Positions 11,901 to 19,791 of a DNA stretch of 64,000 nt are shown here, piece after piece. Below the pieces are notes generated by a model. That model saw nothing but the letters and a program-made list of their open reading frames with translations. It was not told the origin of the DNA and searched no databases. Position 1 is the first letter of the stretch. Every line of letters starts with the position of its first letter. The position numbers and the translations under genes were made by a program. The stretch is from Candidula unifasciata (lineage: Eukaryota > Mollusca > Gastropoda > Stylommatophora > Geomitridae), in NCBI GenBank assembly GCA_905116865.2, contig CAJHNH020002552.1, positions 21,001 to 85,000 of the forward strand, given 5' to 3'.

Positions 11901-14900
11901 TTCAGCTTCATAGCAAACGGGTCACGCCATAGTTGCTGCGCTCCTGTGCCAACGAAAAACACACAGAATGTTCATCACAGTCCCTTTGTGGAAAGATTGA
12001 CAGACTGCTGTCACATTAAAAGCATACAGTAGCCATCTGAAGTGCTAACACAAACAGTCCAACATTAGAAATTCAGTTCATCATAGATGGTAGCAGAATT
12101 CACCAACAGATCAGCAGTCGGACCTGCGATCAACTTTAATCACATAGGGGTACCAATAATAGTGTGACAACAGGAATCACACCATTTTTTGAATCTACAA
12201 TTCACACCACCACATTGGTCACAGTCGAAAAAGTCCAGCCACTCACCCAACTCAGAAGGCTGGGCAAGGAAACTTTATTCCTTCAGTCTACAAATGGAGC
12301 AAAAATGCAACAGCTACTGTCTGGCAGAAGCAAAAAATTTGCCACAGTGGCTGTACCTAGCGTCCAATTTGACAGGAAGTATTGTGTATGTGTTTGTGTG
12401 TGGGGTGGGGGGGGAGGGGGGTGAATAAACGGCCCTCTCAACAAGCATGTGTTTAATGTCAACTAATTAGATGTTTCCTTGAGTGCAACTGTGTGTGTGG
12501 GGGGAGGGGGGGGGGGCTAACAGATTATCAATAAACCAATAAAATGGATTTGCACGCAAAAATCAAGTTCTGCAACAAGACCAAAGTCCAAAGGGGATGA
12601 ACAGCCAGAAGTCTCTGCCGGAGTTTACAGCTGGTGAACACGAAGAAGAAGAGGAGGCATCAATTTCATATCAGGATATTTTTGGGCGGACTTATGGATA
12701 TTTGTAGACAAGCTGGGAAACAAACATCCAATCACCGTGAAAATGTGGTCTCCTATAAAAAAAAAAGAATACCACAGATGAAACAAATGAAGCTCTCTGT
12801 TGACAAACACAAGTCTTAGTCTTAGTCAAGGTTTTAACTTCAATGCAGTCGGGTTTCCCCATACTTGCTCTGTTCCTGTGACAGTGAAAATCAAATAAAA
12901 TGTCCTTAACTGACAAATTTGAAAAACTGATGAACAAACAATTAGTAGCGATACAATCCACAAATATGCGCATGAAGTAAATGCAAATGGCAGTTGCTAG
13001 AGACGTCAAAGCCGTCGGCACCAGAAATGCAGTTTGTTGTTAATAGAAGTAGTCAGGCACAATTAGTTAGCTATACACATGAAAATTTTTACATAAGGTG
13101 TTTCACCAGCTCACATGAATACCGGCTACTGGGCATATTGAATACCACGACACAATCGCTACATAAATTAAAAACATTCCACACGAAAAAACACATCTTA
13201 CAGTGCAGCACCAAGTGCTAAACTCAGTAGCACAGGCAGCGAAACCGTAGACTATGGTCTATATGTGGAAACTGCTTTAGCAAAGTGCTGTCGAAAGCAA
13301 AAATAACTTCTAAGCTTAATATTCTGCCATGTCTAATAGGAAAACAATAAACTGATTGATTAGAGAAGCAGATACGGAAAGTGAAAGTTGTTTCAGAAGG
13401 TTATGACAGAAAAAAATTTTAAAAACATTTTAACAACCTGAAAACTCAAGGAGAATATTCCAAGAACACTTTATTGATAGCTTGGCCACCTGACATTATC
13501 AGGACAAGAACAAAAACCCGATTTGAGACTGGGCAGAAAAGGCTGCTGGTGTTAACTATGTTATATTACCGCTTTCGACATCACTGCACATTCGTGAGCA
13601 TGGTCAGTCCTCTGATCCAACAGCCACTTCAAGGTGCCTCTAATATTTCCCATTAGAATCTTGTTATAATGCCTCCTTTTCTGACCTCAAAGACAACATA
13701 GACATGCTTTACCGAGCTTTACTACAAGGAACCCCGTGTGGATTCTGAGGTCTCATTGAGGGGAAAACAAGAACGGACCCACTGCCTCCATAACAAGCAT
13801 GTCGTATGACTTGGCTAACTGGGTGTTTCCTTCGAAGTCGGAGTGCATCTGCCTGAGAGGCAAGGAACCAACAGTCTGAATATACAAAAGTCAAATCTGT
13901 CAAATGGATGAGCACGCAACACTTAGGTTCTGGAACAAGTCTTAAGTCCAGAGGTGGGTGAAAAAAACCAGAACTTTCCACCGGATTTCACAGCCGGTGA
14001 ATACGAAAAAGAAATATAAGGAGAAGAATTGTTAGCTAAAAGGCTGCTTTTTGGCACTTTTCTGTCTTTGCCGACCGCAGTGTTCTGCTGCACTGGTATA
14101 AGATTCGCAGTCCATGATGATACCAGTTAGCAAAGCCTGGTCAGTATTGTAGAGATGAAAGGTTAAAGTCAAGAGGACTGACTTCATTGGACCGGGTTTT
14201 AACCCATATGGCTCAATTTCCCTCTGCAGACCAGCTAGCTTCCGAGACAGAACGCAAAGCACAAACTCCTAGCTCTGGCAACGATCCCCAGAGATCTCCG
14301 TAAAAATTGCACTCTTGAACTGAACGACGCAGCTGTGATGCGAGCCCACAACCTTCACAGCGGGGGGCAAACAGCGTGACCATTTTGCCATGCAGTAAGA
14401 TTCCTTACTTAGCCTGCTTTGATAACTCTAATGGAAAGATAACACTAATATGTTTAGAACAAAGTAGTGCTCTGTGTCCAAACAGCAGAACATCTGGGAG
14501 AAAGGTGAGAGGAAGACCAAGAAATAGACAGATAAATGGTGTAGCAGAAACCTGCAAAAGGATGAACAAATCCATCAACCAAACCACCCGAGAAGTGCAA
14601 GATAAATACAGAAATCCAAAGAGCAGAACAAGTGGGAGTAAGGGGAGAGGAAGACCAAGAAAGAGATGGATAAATGGTGTAGCAGAAACCTGCAAAAAGA
14701 TTAACAAATCCATCACCGGAGAAGTGCAAAACAAATACAGAAATCTGTGACCCATTGGCTACAACCTGGTATCGGTGAGATGACAAAAGAAGAAGAAAAA
14801 AAGTGCTCTGTGTCCAAACACCACAGCTCTCCTCCTAGACCAAGGGTACCATAGAGGCAATGACCAGCACAGAATACAAAGCAAACTGTGGAGCTCATAA

Positions 14901-17112
14901 AAAAAGCTAAAATATCCTAACACTTCCTCTTCTCCAGTTCTGTTTTGCCAGAGTCAGATTTAGAAGTGGCATCAGGTGGAAGCCTTAGTATATGCTACGT
15001 AGATGCTGGTATTTAGGCCTTGGATATTCCATCTATCCATTTTTTGCATGATCTACCTCTAGTTCTGCCTCCCTTATCTCTAAAAGACAGGGCTCTCTGC
15101 GGTGCACTATCTGATGGCAGTCTTGACACATATCTGAACCATCTGTCTGCTGTGTCTTGATGTAGTTTGGTACTGATTTCATCCTAACTTCTTTCCTGAT
15201 ATCATAATTTCAGATCCTCTCTCTTCCAGTCACATTTAGACAGTTACAGGCATTTTATTTCTGTTGTTTTGATTGTTTTATTTTATTTTAACATTGAGAA
15301 AGAAATTAAAATAAACAAACATGCAGTGTGAGTACCTACCAACTTTCTGCCCATTAACAAAGGTGCCATTACTGCTGGTATCTTCCAAAAATATATGAAT
15401 GCCTGTTCGTGTATCTGCCTATTAATGAAACAAATAACTAATTCAAAACAATTTATATAAAACAAATGGCTAAGCAATTTATAAAAGACATAACATAACC
15501 CTTGACCCATCAGGGTCGTGGAGGTGTATCGATGGAAGCACTAGCACATAAAACCCGCCATCTTTCTCTGTCTTCTGCTTGATGAATAAATGTATGATAA
15601 CTTAGTCCTGTTCATTTCTTGATGTTTTCATTCTGGGTTTTTTGCCCTCCATTTCTTTGACTACCCCCAAATGTTTCTTGAAGTACAGTCTTTGCAACTG
15701 AATCATATCTTACCACATGCTATAAAAGACATATCTCCTCATATATTGAGAATACATTCACCATTATTATCATGGAGCCACTCAAGTAACAGAGTATGGG
15801 AGCCAAGGTCATTTTTTTTTAAAGTCCGGCTATGCCAGATTGCGAACCTATGACCTTCTGATCCGCGGCGAGCATCTAGCCGCTCTGCCATGGTGACTCC
15901 CCAATAGTCAAGAGAGATGTAAAACAGCGTTCACTGGGCTTCTAGGTAGGAACCTATGAACGTATGATGCATTCCTTGGGGCTCAAAGAGTTAATAAGTT
16001 CAGCAAATAAGCTAAGTAAAATACTTTAATAGAGAAACAACAAGATAATCACCCTTGATAACCGGAAGTGAATTTTGCTGTAAGCTTGAAAGCACAGGTT
16101 ATTTTCTGCTGAATCAGTAAAAGAAACATCACAATCTGTTCCTCGTCCAAATGTGTAATCGCTGGACACCAATTCTGCAATAATGATTAATTCAGACAAT
16201 TATTTTCAAGCTTACGAGAACAAACAGGTTAAAAAAGTGGATTGTTTGGAATTGTAACAATTTGCCAATATTTATTTTTAATTTAAAAAAAGGGTTAAAC
16301 ATTTTTTTTTAACAATCAAGGAACAACTCTCTTACCCATTATTTCACTTATGTTTTTCCTTGCACACAAAATAAAAACAGTAAGGCTACAAAAGCAAACT
16401 TGGATATACATTTTAAGTTAGTTTTTGCACCAAAGCACTTTACATATACCTTCAAATGAACATAATAAATTAGAATTGAAATTTAAAAAAAAATAATGCA
16501 CACTAGGGACAACTCACTCGCCTGTGGATGGGAAGGTCATGGATTCGCTCCCTGGTGGAGCCAGACTCTTTTCAAAAAGTAAAAGGACTTTGGCTCCCAA
16601 GTCGAACTAGCCTTGAATGGGTACCGGGTGCAGTCCCTGGAAGTAAAGACGGCCGGCGTGATGCTGACCACATCACCCATCTTGTGCCGATTGGTCTAAC
16701 AAAACATATAGGTCTGGAAATTGAAAAGAGTAGCCCAACGGCTCTGCCCGGGCAATAATATTTGGAGTTAAAAATCTACCCAAAGTATTTGAGATTTTAG
16801 AATCCTTGCCGGTGCTTCAGAGACTGTGCTGAGCTTCTTCGGACTAAGACTTGTTCAAGGGCTATTGCTTTCAATACTAGCATCTCATTTAAATCCCAAA
16901 TCAATAAAGAAAACATCAGTAAGTTACTGTAACAAAGCAGAAAATTTCTCAAAACTTCAACAACAGCAACAAAACCAGAAGCACTTGCCAACTGCAACAA
17001 AACTCGAACTCAAAGGAAACAACCTTCCCCATGCCTCATGTCGCTGATTCAACTCGTCCTCACCGGCTCCTGCCTCAGGACTGTCCATGTTTTGTGTTGG
17101 TAAACTTGACAT
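2878..17112 (-). CDS. CHEK2: Checkpoint kinase 2 (Chk2), 5' part of gene, 10 exons
   Basis: DNA-damage checkpoint Ser/Thr kinase, expected in the nucleus downstream of ATM. CDS join on the minus strand: 16989-17112, 16053-16174, 15340-15418, 11209-11274, 9120-9207, 7534-7642, 6995-7048, 5061-5125, 4119-4218, 2878-2916. Phases agree at every junction and the sum is 846 nt (282 codons, no stop). FHA domain ~50-135: FGRG (50-53), YSKIHF (73-78), SNGTFVN (98-104). Kinase: glycine loop LLGRGTCGEV (157-166), catalytic Lys181 in ACK, alpha-C Glu205, VEGGELFDKV (237-246), HRDLK (278-282). FHA followed directly by this kinase is diagnostic of Chk2. The start at 17112 is the first Met after an in-frame TAA; Met9 at 17088 has the better Kozak context. 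The activation loop and C-lobe lie off the left edge. The introns are full of SINEs and LINE tails. Confidence 0.93.
3423..3895 (+). mobile_element. SINE C with long 3' part (C1 + H)
   Basis: The tRNA-like head (ggcgtctgtggcttaggc; box B-like gggttcgatgcc) continues into the family C middle (ggcaaactactaaatg) and the tgctacatcctgtaaaggat segment. It runs straight into a ~235-bp segment (H, ~3660-3895) that recurs at 36995-37240. H contains the paired motif gcacagaagcaaagcactgt / gcacagaagccaagccattc. The whole is one ~470-bp composite element. Confidence 0.75.
4119..4218 (-). CDS. CHEK2: Chk2 exon 9 (100 nt)
   Basis: Encodes residues 236 (last base) to 269, with VEGGELFDKVV and the alpha-D/alpha-E region ending in ATAVK. 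Acceptor gatactttgcag, donor gtaagc. It is in phase 2 at the start and phase 0 at the end. The length equals the corresponding human CHEK2 exon as I recall it. Confidence 0.93.
4373..4520. mobile_element. Possible small hAT-like MITE (degenerate)
   Basis: Begins gggttattcaattaaattg and ends with a segment whose reverse complement is accaggaatatttaactgg, an imperfect inverted repeat of the kind that ends many hAT MITEs. The internal GGCC-rich motif (ggcctgtgggccagatttgg) is also typical. The flanking atagac sequences may be a decayed target duplication. Weak call. Confidence 0.35.
4560..4805. repeat. Minisatellite, 39-bp unit, about 6 copies
   Basis: The unit contains cagaattaatgaacagacaa and ccatttgcctatcc. 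It translates into a 13-residue periodic frame (PELMNRQPFAYPF), but there is no splice or start context and the strand opposite holds Chk2, so this is an intronic tandem repeat. Confidence 0.9.
4838..5001 (+). mobile_element. SINE D fragment followed by poly-G
   Basis: aaaaataaaatcttaacctg then cacagtctgtggcaacagca matches the middle of the D element seen at 19648-19791. A G run (~20 nt) follows at 4983-5001. Confidence 0.5.
5061..5125 (-). CDS. CHEK2: Chk2 exon 8 (65 nt)
   Basis: Encodes residues 215-236 (PCIIGIVDVV, then DTSDMLYIVLEL with the hinge). Acceptor cattcag-like tttcatttcag, donor gtaagttg. Phase 0 in, phase 2 out, joining TT to A for Leu236. It is one codon longer than the human counterpart as I recall it. 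Confidence 0.93.
5419..5600 (-). mobile_element. Interspersed repeat G, copy G1
   Basis: Reverse complement of the G consensus: cagatgcactcc, ccttgcctctcaggcagatg, gactttagtcttgttcca, then ttcttctcctc, the complement of the GAA-type 3' tail. G has no coding capacity that I can see. Confidence 0.8.
5786..5991. mobile_element. hAT-like MITE M1 (206 bp) with 8-bp TSD
   Basis: The ends cagtatttccctaac and gtttgggaatcactg are inverted repeats (CAGTGATTCCCAAAC type). The flanks agttaagc (5778-5785) and agtttagc (5992-5999) match at 7 of 8 bases, the target-duplication length of hAT transposons. The same family recurs at 39949-40150. Confidence 0.82.
6484..6610 (+). mobile_element. SINE A fragment (body only, diverged)
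   Basis: gttaagtaaaggccgctagt then ccaaacggtctataaaaaca follow the A body order. The preceding 6360-6483 resembles a LINE segment also seen near 28500 (ggagaaaatatccaaa). Confidence 0.55.
6633..6914 (+). mobile_element. SINE A copy A3 with TSD
   Basis: Head gtgcagtggctagatgct, body ccttgacttccaggtcaacc and gattggtctataaaatatag, tail ttttatttaa. The flanks acataattttgg (6621-6632) and acacaattttgg (6915-6926) make a 12-bp TSD with one mismatch. It lies 80 bp from Chk2 exon 7. Confidence 0.85.
6995..7048 (-). CDS. CHEK2: Chk2 exon 7 (54 nt)
   Basis: Encodes residues 197-214 (NHESKVMSEVRILKALKH), the alpha-C helix with Glu205 that pairs with Lys181. Acceptor aatatttttcag, donor gtgagt, phase 0 on both sides. 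The length is the same as the human exon as I recall it. Confidence 0.93.
7190..7440 (+). mobile_element. Interspersed repeat G, copy G2
   Basis: gagagacaaggaaccaacag, aaactcaagttctggaacaa and gagtttacagctgatgaatg follow the G consensus. It ends less than 100 bp from Chk2 exon 6, in antisense to the gene, and lacks the GAA tail. Confidence 0.8.
7534..7642 (-). CDS. CHEK2: Chk2 exon 6 (109 nt)
   Basis: Encodes residues 160-196: GTCGEVRLAF of the glycine-rich loop, the ATP-binding YACKIISKK with Lys181, then KMQI. Acceptor ctgttttcag, donor gtaagtat. Phase 2 in, 0 out. The length equals the human exon as I recall it. Confidence 0.95.
7775..8035 (-). mobile_element. LINE C-terminal tail (dead)
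   Basis: Minus-strand frames read MLGHFERMLESTTVKKW, then MPPTGQRRPTREMNVGR with stops. This is the C-terminal W(F)GHxxRM...GRRxxxRxxxxW layout of truncated LINEs here. It ends in AAGAAGAAGAAG. Confidence 0.6.
8200..8262 (+). repeat. Short repeat K, two direct copies
   Basis: agtaactatagctttcgatt ... tctatctttctac recurs at about 10917-10972. The family is not recognised. Confidence 0.5.
8680..8960. repeat. GAA/GGA purine-rich microsatellite
   Basis: About 280 bp of near-pure purines in gaagaagaagga-type units, interrupted. It could adopt a triplex. The reading frames in it are low-complexity artefacts. Confidence 0.92.
9120..9207 (-). CDS. CHEK2: Chk2 exon 5 (88 nt)
   Basis: Encodes residues 131-160: AYVFMDLNVHESNL (end of FHA), then QKYILTSLLGR entering the kinase glycine loop. 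Acceptor catctgcag, donor gtatgt. Phase 1 in, phase 2 out. It corresponds to human VFVFFDL...DEYIMSKTLGS and is one codon shorter. Less conserved than its neighbours, but phase and position fit. Confidence 0.9.
9390..9830 (-). mobile_element. LINE RNase H fragment (dead)
   Basis: The minus strand reads FVPVHSGVRGNERADWLAGR, the RNase H motif around the conserved His and Asp of LINE polyproteins, followed by a degraded ~60-codon tail. 5'-truncated, no RT present. Confidence 0.75.
9880..10165 (-). mobile_element. SINE B copy B1
   Basis: Read on the minus strand: head gcgtccgtggctaaggggtt, box B-like gatcgaaaccca, ttttatcgtggtatgggg linker, then the A-type body (gtcgacccagcctaaaatgg, aatgctgaccacattaccca) and an aaaggtatcttt-like tail. 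Confidence 0.82.
10255..10520 (-). mobile_element. LINE tail, type T1
   Basis: Reverse complement of the C-terminal end seen at 20360-20680 (gaaagtctctctttccctag; ctgtttatgagccaattctc). Contains stops. 10530-10713 is degraded sequence with a scrap of SINE A body; 10714-11208 shows a second copy of repeat K and an AT-rich LINE scrap (~10990-11110). Confidence 0.6.
11209..11274 (-). CDS. CHEK2: Chk2 exon 4 (66 nt)
   Basis: Encodes residues 109-130 (KGKKYVLKNNDEIALAMKKNK), an FHA strand-loop-strand. Acceptor tattttcag, donor gtaattat. Phase 1 on both sides. In human this is part of one larger exon as I recall, so the FHA coding region is split more finely here. Confidence 0.93.
11275..12429. 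other. Chk2 intron 3 sequence, nothing recognised
   Basis: Between exons 4 and 3. Apart from a C run at 11743-11756, a short GT run at 11872-11882 and a G-rich tract near 12400-12420, I see no gene or named repeat. Confidence 0.5.
12430..12660 (+). mobile_element. Interspersed repeat G, copy G3
   Basis: caacaagcatgtgtttaatg, aatcaagttctgcaacaaga, gagtttacagctggtgaaca, then cgaagaagaagagg. A G run is inserted at about 12500-12516. 12661-13690 shows nothing further that I can name. Confidence 0.8.
13725..14030 (+). mobile_element. Interspersed repeat G, copy G4
   Basis: Near full length: ccgtgtggattctgaggtct, ataacaagcatgtcgtatga, gcatctgcctgagaggcaag, gttctggaacaagtcttaag, ttcacagccggtgaatacga, then a GAA-like end. 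Confidence 0.85.
14150..14395 (-). mobile_element. SINE E copy E1
   Basis: The minus strand starts with a tRNA-like head (ggcaaaatggtcacgctgtt, box B-like aaggttgtgggctcgcatca) and then a body shared with 50925-51175. Confidence 0.6.
14420..14785 (+). mobile_element. LINE C-terminal tail with internal duplication
   Basis: Reads GRPRNRQINGVAETCKR and again GRPRKRWINGVAETCKK: the terminal ~130 bp (from aacatctggg to gaaatcc) is tandemly duplicated. It ends ggctacaacctggtatcggt then gacaaaagaagaagaaaa, the same 3' end from which the 43-bp array at 40.9-42.2 kb is built. Confidence 0.75.
14985..15245 (-). mobile_element. LINE C-terminal fragment
   Basis: The minus strand reads WFRYVSRLPSDSAPQRALSF, then GGRTRGRSCKKWIDGIS, the final GR..W.DGI layout. 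The part from 15063 is included in the exon-3 duplication. Confidence 0.6.
15063..15510 (-). repeat. Segmental duplication unit 1 (contains Chk2 exon 3)
   Basis: This ~448-bp block is nearly identical to 19792-20247 in the same orientation, from ttctgcctcccttat to cataaca...ccttgaccc. Exon 3 is identical in both; flanking intron differs at only a few bases. Confidence 0.93.
15340..15418 (-). CDS. CHEK2: Chk2 exon 3 (79 nt)
   Basis: Encodes residues 83-109 with LEDTSSNGTFVNGQKV, the FHA signature SNGTFVN. Acceptor ttcattaatag, donor gtaggtac. Phase 0 in, phase 1 out. Confidence 0.95.
15786..15902 (-). mobile_element. SINE A fragment (head half)
   Basis: Reverse complement of head plus start of body: gccatggtgactcc end, gagcatctagccgctctgcc, then ccggac-type linker and gagccaaggtca. 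3' body missing. Confidence 0.8.
16053..16174 (-). CDS. CHEK2: Chk2 exon 2 (122 nt)
   Basis: Encodes residues 42-82: ELVSSDYTFGRGTDCDVSF, ending AYSKIHFRLSR. Arg52 in FGRG and Ser74/His77 in YSKIHF are the expected phosphothreonine-binding FHA positions. Acceptor tcattattgcag, donor gtgatt. Phase 1 in, 0 out. Confidence 0.95.
16503..16870 (+). mobile_element. SINE A variant with extra 3' segment I
   Basis: Body of A (gatgctgaccacatcaccca, gccgattggtctaac) passes into a segment (ttggagttaaaaatctaccc, gctgagcttcttcggactaa) that recurs in inverted orientation at 20875-21010. The tRNA head is decayed. Confidence 0.75.
16989..17112 (-). CDS. CHEK2: Chk2 exon 1 with GC splice donor
   Basis: Encodes residues 1-41: MSSLPTQNMDSPEAGAGEDE then EAWGRLFPLSSSFVAV. 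Only one SQ/TQ site (Thr6-Gln7) is present. The donor is G|GCAAGT. No GT near it keeps the frame into exon 2. An in-frame TAA lies 9 nt upstream of the first Met. 5'UTR limits and promoter are not visible. Confidence 0.88.
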
Positions 17113-17469
17113 ATTATAACGTTAAGACGTTTCCTTGACGATATAAACGTAAATATATAAATCTGATAGAACTGCGGTTAGAACAGACAGATATTATTAA
17201 TCATTTTTGATTTGGTAACGTTCTGTGTTCTCCATTCATACAAAAAATGATAAACCGGATGTTGTTACAGAAAAAAAAAACGCGCCGGTTTTAGGGTCAA
17301 AGGCTGAGGGGTCATAGTTTACGTTACCCAATAAAAGGTGGCTGCTAATCAAACGGTATGCCGTCTTCGCAATTAGGGTTTGTAAGAATCCTATGGGTTC
17401 GTGGACCCCATGGGAGGGAGGGAAGGAGGGAGAAGGGTACATAACCACTAATAGCGAGTAATTAGGAAT
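17113..17469. promoter_or_regulatory. CHEK2: Region upstream of Chk2 start
   Basis: The ~360 bp upstream of the first codon should hold the Chk2 5'UTR and core promoter. There is a purine-rich ggagggagggaaggagggag at ~17412-17431. No TATA box or other element can be assigned with confidence. Confidence 0.3.
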
Positions 17470-17695
17470 TTGACCGGGGTTCACCCAGCCTCTGGTTAGG
17501 TAATGGGTACCAGAGTTAACACTTTAGGGTAAATGTAAGAACGTCGCTGTAGCTACGGAGTTGCGTTCAGGCGGTGACACAGGTAGACAGTTTCTTATCA
17601 GCTGTCCGTACTGATGGCAGAGCACTTATGGTTTATAACCGTGTGCAATGACGCTGGTTTACATTTCCCGACTTTACCTTTTTTTGTGAATTTGA
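17470..17695 (+). mobile_element. SINE F, head-truncated copy
   Basis: ttcacccagcctctggttag, tcttatcagctgtccgtact, agcacttatggtttataacc, ending in cgactttaccttttttt. It matches the 3' two-thirds of the full copy at 36679-36984. Confidence 0.8.
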
Positions 17696-17789
17696 TCAAA
17701 TCGGATATGTTTGGTCTGAAAAACATATTAATCGCAGCCTAGCTGTAAACCACAATATAACGAGGCAACAGCCTGTTTAAGAGCGAATA

Positions 17790-17799
17790 ATAATAATAA

Positions 17800-17830
<31 letters not shown>

Positions 17831-17946
17831 AAGAAGAAGAAGAAGAAGAAGAAGAAGAAGAAGAAGAAGAAGAAGAAGAAGAAGAAGAAGAAGAAGAAGA
17901 AGAAAAAGAAGAAGAAGAAGAAGAAGAAAAAGATGAAGATGAAGAT
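17790..17946. repeat. GAA microsatellite (~145 bp)
   Basis: ATA/ATAAGAAG start, then a near-perfect (GAA)n of more than 40 units. Confidence 0.97.
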
Positions 17947-18156
17947 CTCTAATTTATAGTCTTGTTTTTCTTTTCCCCATTTGGTTGTACAGTACTATTA
18001 TTTTGAAATAGAAACAAGATGTCAACAAGCCAATAAACTTATGTACCAATTAAAACCTCTATTAATACTTAAAACATAAGTATGCGCGCTAAGATTATAA
18101 ACATAATTTTTATACCAACATTGTGCTACCAGTGCCAGACTTGGACATTATCAAAG

Positions 18157-18176
18157 GTTTCTTCTTCTTCTTCTTC

Positions 18177-18224
<48 letters not shown>
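18157..18224. repeat. (TTC)n(TTA)n compound microsatellite
   Basis: About six TTC followed by about 16 TTA/ATT units. Confidence 0.95.
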
Positions 18225-18229
18225 GTCTT

Positions 18230-19215
18230 TTCCACCTTGTACCTCATCGAAGTGTCAGGGGGAGATGCAATGTTCGTTGATGAGCTCTGTCAAGAGCACT
18301 ATTAAGACTGATTTTCATTCTGTAAGGCTGTTCTTAATGCCATCACTCCATATTTTCCGAGGTCTTCCACTCGCTCTATACCCGTTGTAACGTTTTAGTA
18401 TGGCTTGCTGTGGCAGATAGTACCAGGGCATTATTGTTAGGTGTCCAAACCACTTCATCTGTTGTTCTTTGATGACCTGTAAGACTGGCTTTATTCCTAG
18501 CATTCGTCTTCGTATTCTGTCTTTCCTTGAAACTCCTGCAGCTCTTCTAAGGCATTTCATCTCTGTTGTCACAATTTTACGTTCATTGGAGGATGTAAGT
18601 GTCCACGTCTGGCATTGATAGCATAGTGTTGGCCAAAAAATAGTTTTGATAAGATTCACTTTAGTACTCCGGGGTATCTGCTTGTGTGTCAACAGGTGAC
18701 ATAGTTGCCCCATTACTTAATTAGCTTTGGCACATCTCGAGCTAATTTCTCTGTCCAGTTTTCCGTCGGATGTGAAAAATTGCTCCCAAATACTTAAATA
18801 CCTCTGTTTGTCTTAAGGTGTTGTTTTTTAATTTTATTTCTAAATTGTCTTTCTGTCTTCCTATCATCTTCGCAGTGTTTATTTTCATATAATATTCCTC
18901 CCCTTTGATACTAATTTGATTTAGGTAGTTCTGTAGGCATTCCGTACTTTCTGTTATGAATACCTGGTAGTCAACGAATAGTAATTCTGTAATATCTTCT
19001 TCATGATAAAAGTTCGTTTCGTTACATATGGTATTTATGTATGTTATAAAAAGAAGCGGCGATAGTTCACAGCCCTGACGCACATCAGAGTTCACTATAA
19101 AAGTTCTTGACAACCCTGCCTTCGATCTTATGCAGCATTTACTACGTGTGTACAGGCTTTTGCAAATATTAATGAGATGATTGCTGATTCCCTTTTTCCC
19201 CATACATTCCCACAA
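18230..19215 (-). mobile_element. LINE reverse transcriptase fragment (inactive)
   Basis: Two adjoining minus-strand frames. The upstream part (19215-18742) has DVRQGCELSPLLF (RT motif 4), LLFVDYQVF at the catalytic site, MKINTAK and FKYLGAIF. The downstream part (18713-18315) has PTLCYQCQTWTL, KCLRRAAGV, QQMKWFGHL and ASGRPRKIW, the C-terminal region. The normal FADD is FVDY, so an essential Asp is lost; a stop separates the two frames and everything N-terminal is missing. Dead, 5'-truncated. Confidence 0.9.
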
Positions 19216-19590
19216 ATCATCACGTTATCAAAGGCTAACCTATGTAAAATTAACACCTGTGAAATAAGATGCCTGAGAATAGACGCCAACATAACCATCC
19301 GAGACAAAGTTAGAAATGATTTTATGAGACTAGGAACAACACCATGCAGCAATTTAAATGAGAAACAGATGACAAACTGGTTTGGTCATCTAGTAAGAAT
19401 GCAGCCAGAATAACTACCAACGCTAAACATGAACAGATCTGAAGTCGACATAGAGGTCGACCTTGGAGAAAATGGATTGATGACAAAGACCTTCTACATC
19501 GACATGGAATGACAATAGCCAATGTTGCCCATCAAGCATTGAAACAAACTGTTCCTCCCCACAACCTTTAACGACAAAAGTAGAAATTGA
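19212..19590 (+). mobile_element. LINE C-terminal tail, opposite strand
   Basis: CEIRCLRIDANITIRDKVRN, then QMTNWFGHLVRMQPE and, frameshifted, the GRPW..W.DD..L region. It abuts the RT fragment in inverted orientation. A second copy is at 38990-39480. Confidence 0.8.
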
Positions 19591-19647
19591 GATTATGATG
19601 ATGAGGTACAAAAATATCACATTTAGTGATGTTATCCCACTCGTGAG

Positions 19648-19791
19648 GAGTGGCTGGCCGAACGGTTAGAACGCTGGGCCCTCAAGTGGGAGCCCCGAGT
19701 TCGAATTCTCGGTAAAGCTGGGGATTTTTTCTGTCGGGGACAAAATAAAATCCTCACCTGCACAGTTAGAGCATTAGTGATGCGGCAGTAA
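19648..19791 (+). mobile_element. SINE D, near-complete head
   Basis: The tRNA-like head gtggctggccgaacggttag and box B gagttcgaattctcgg are followed by gggattttttctgtcgggga and ataaaatcctcacctgcaca. It ends exactly where the duplicated Chk2 block begins. Confidence 0.75.

Noticed and set aside
15283..15510. Separate 75-codon gene at the FHA exon
   Set aside because: That frame is shifted relative to the true FHA frame; the same artefact appears at the duplicate (20012-20230).
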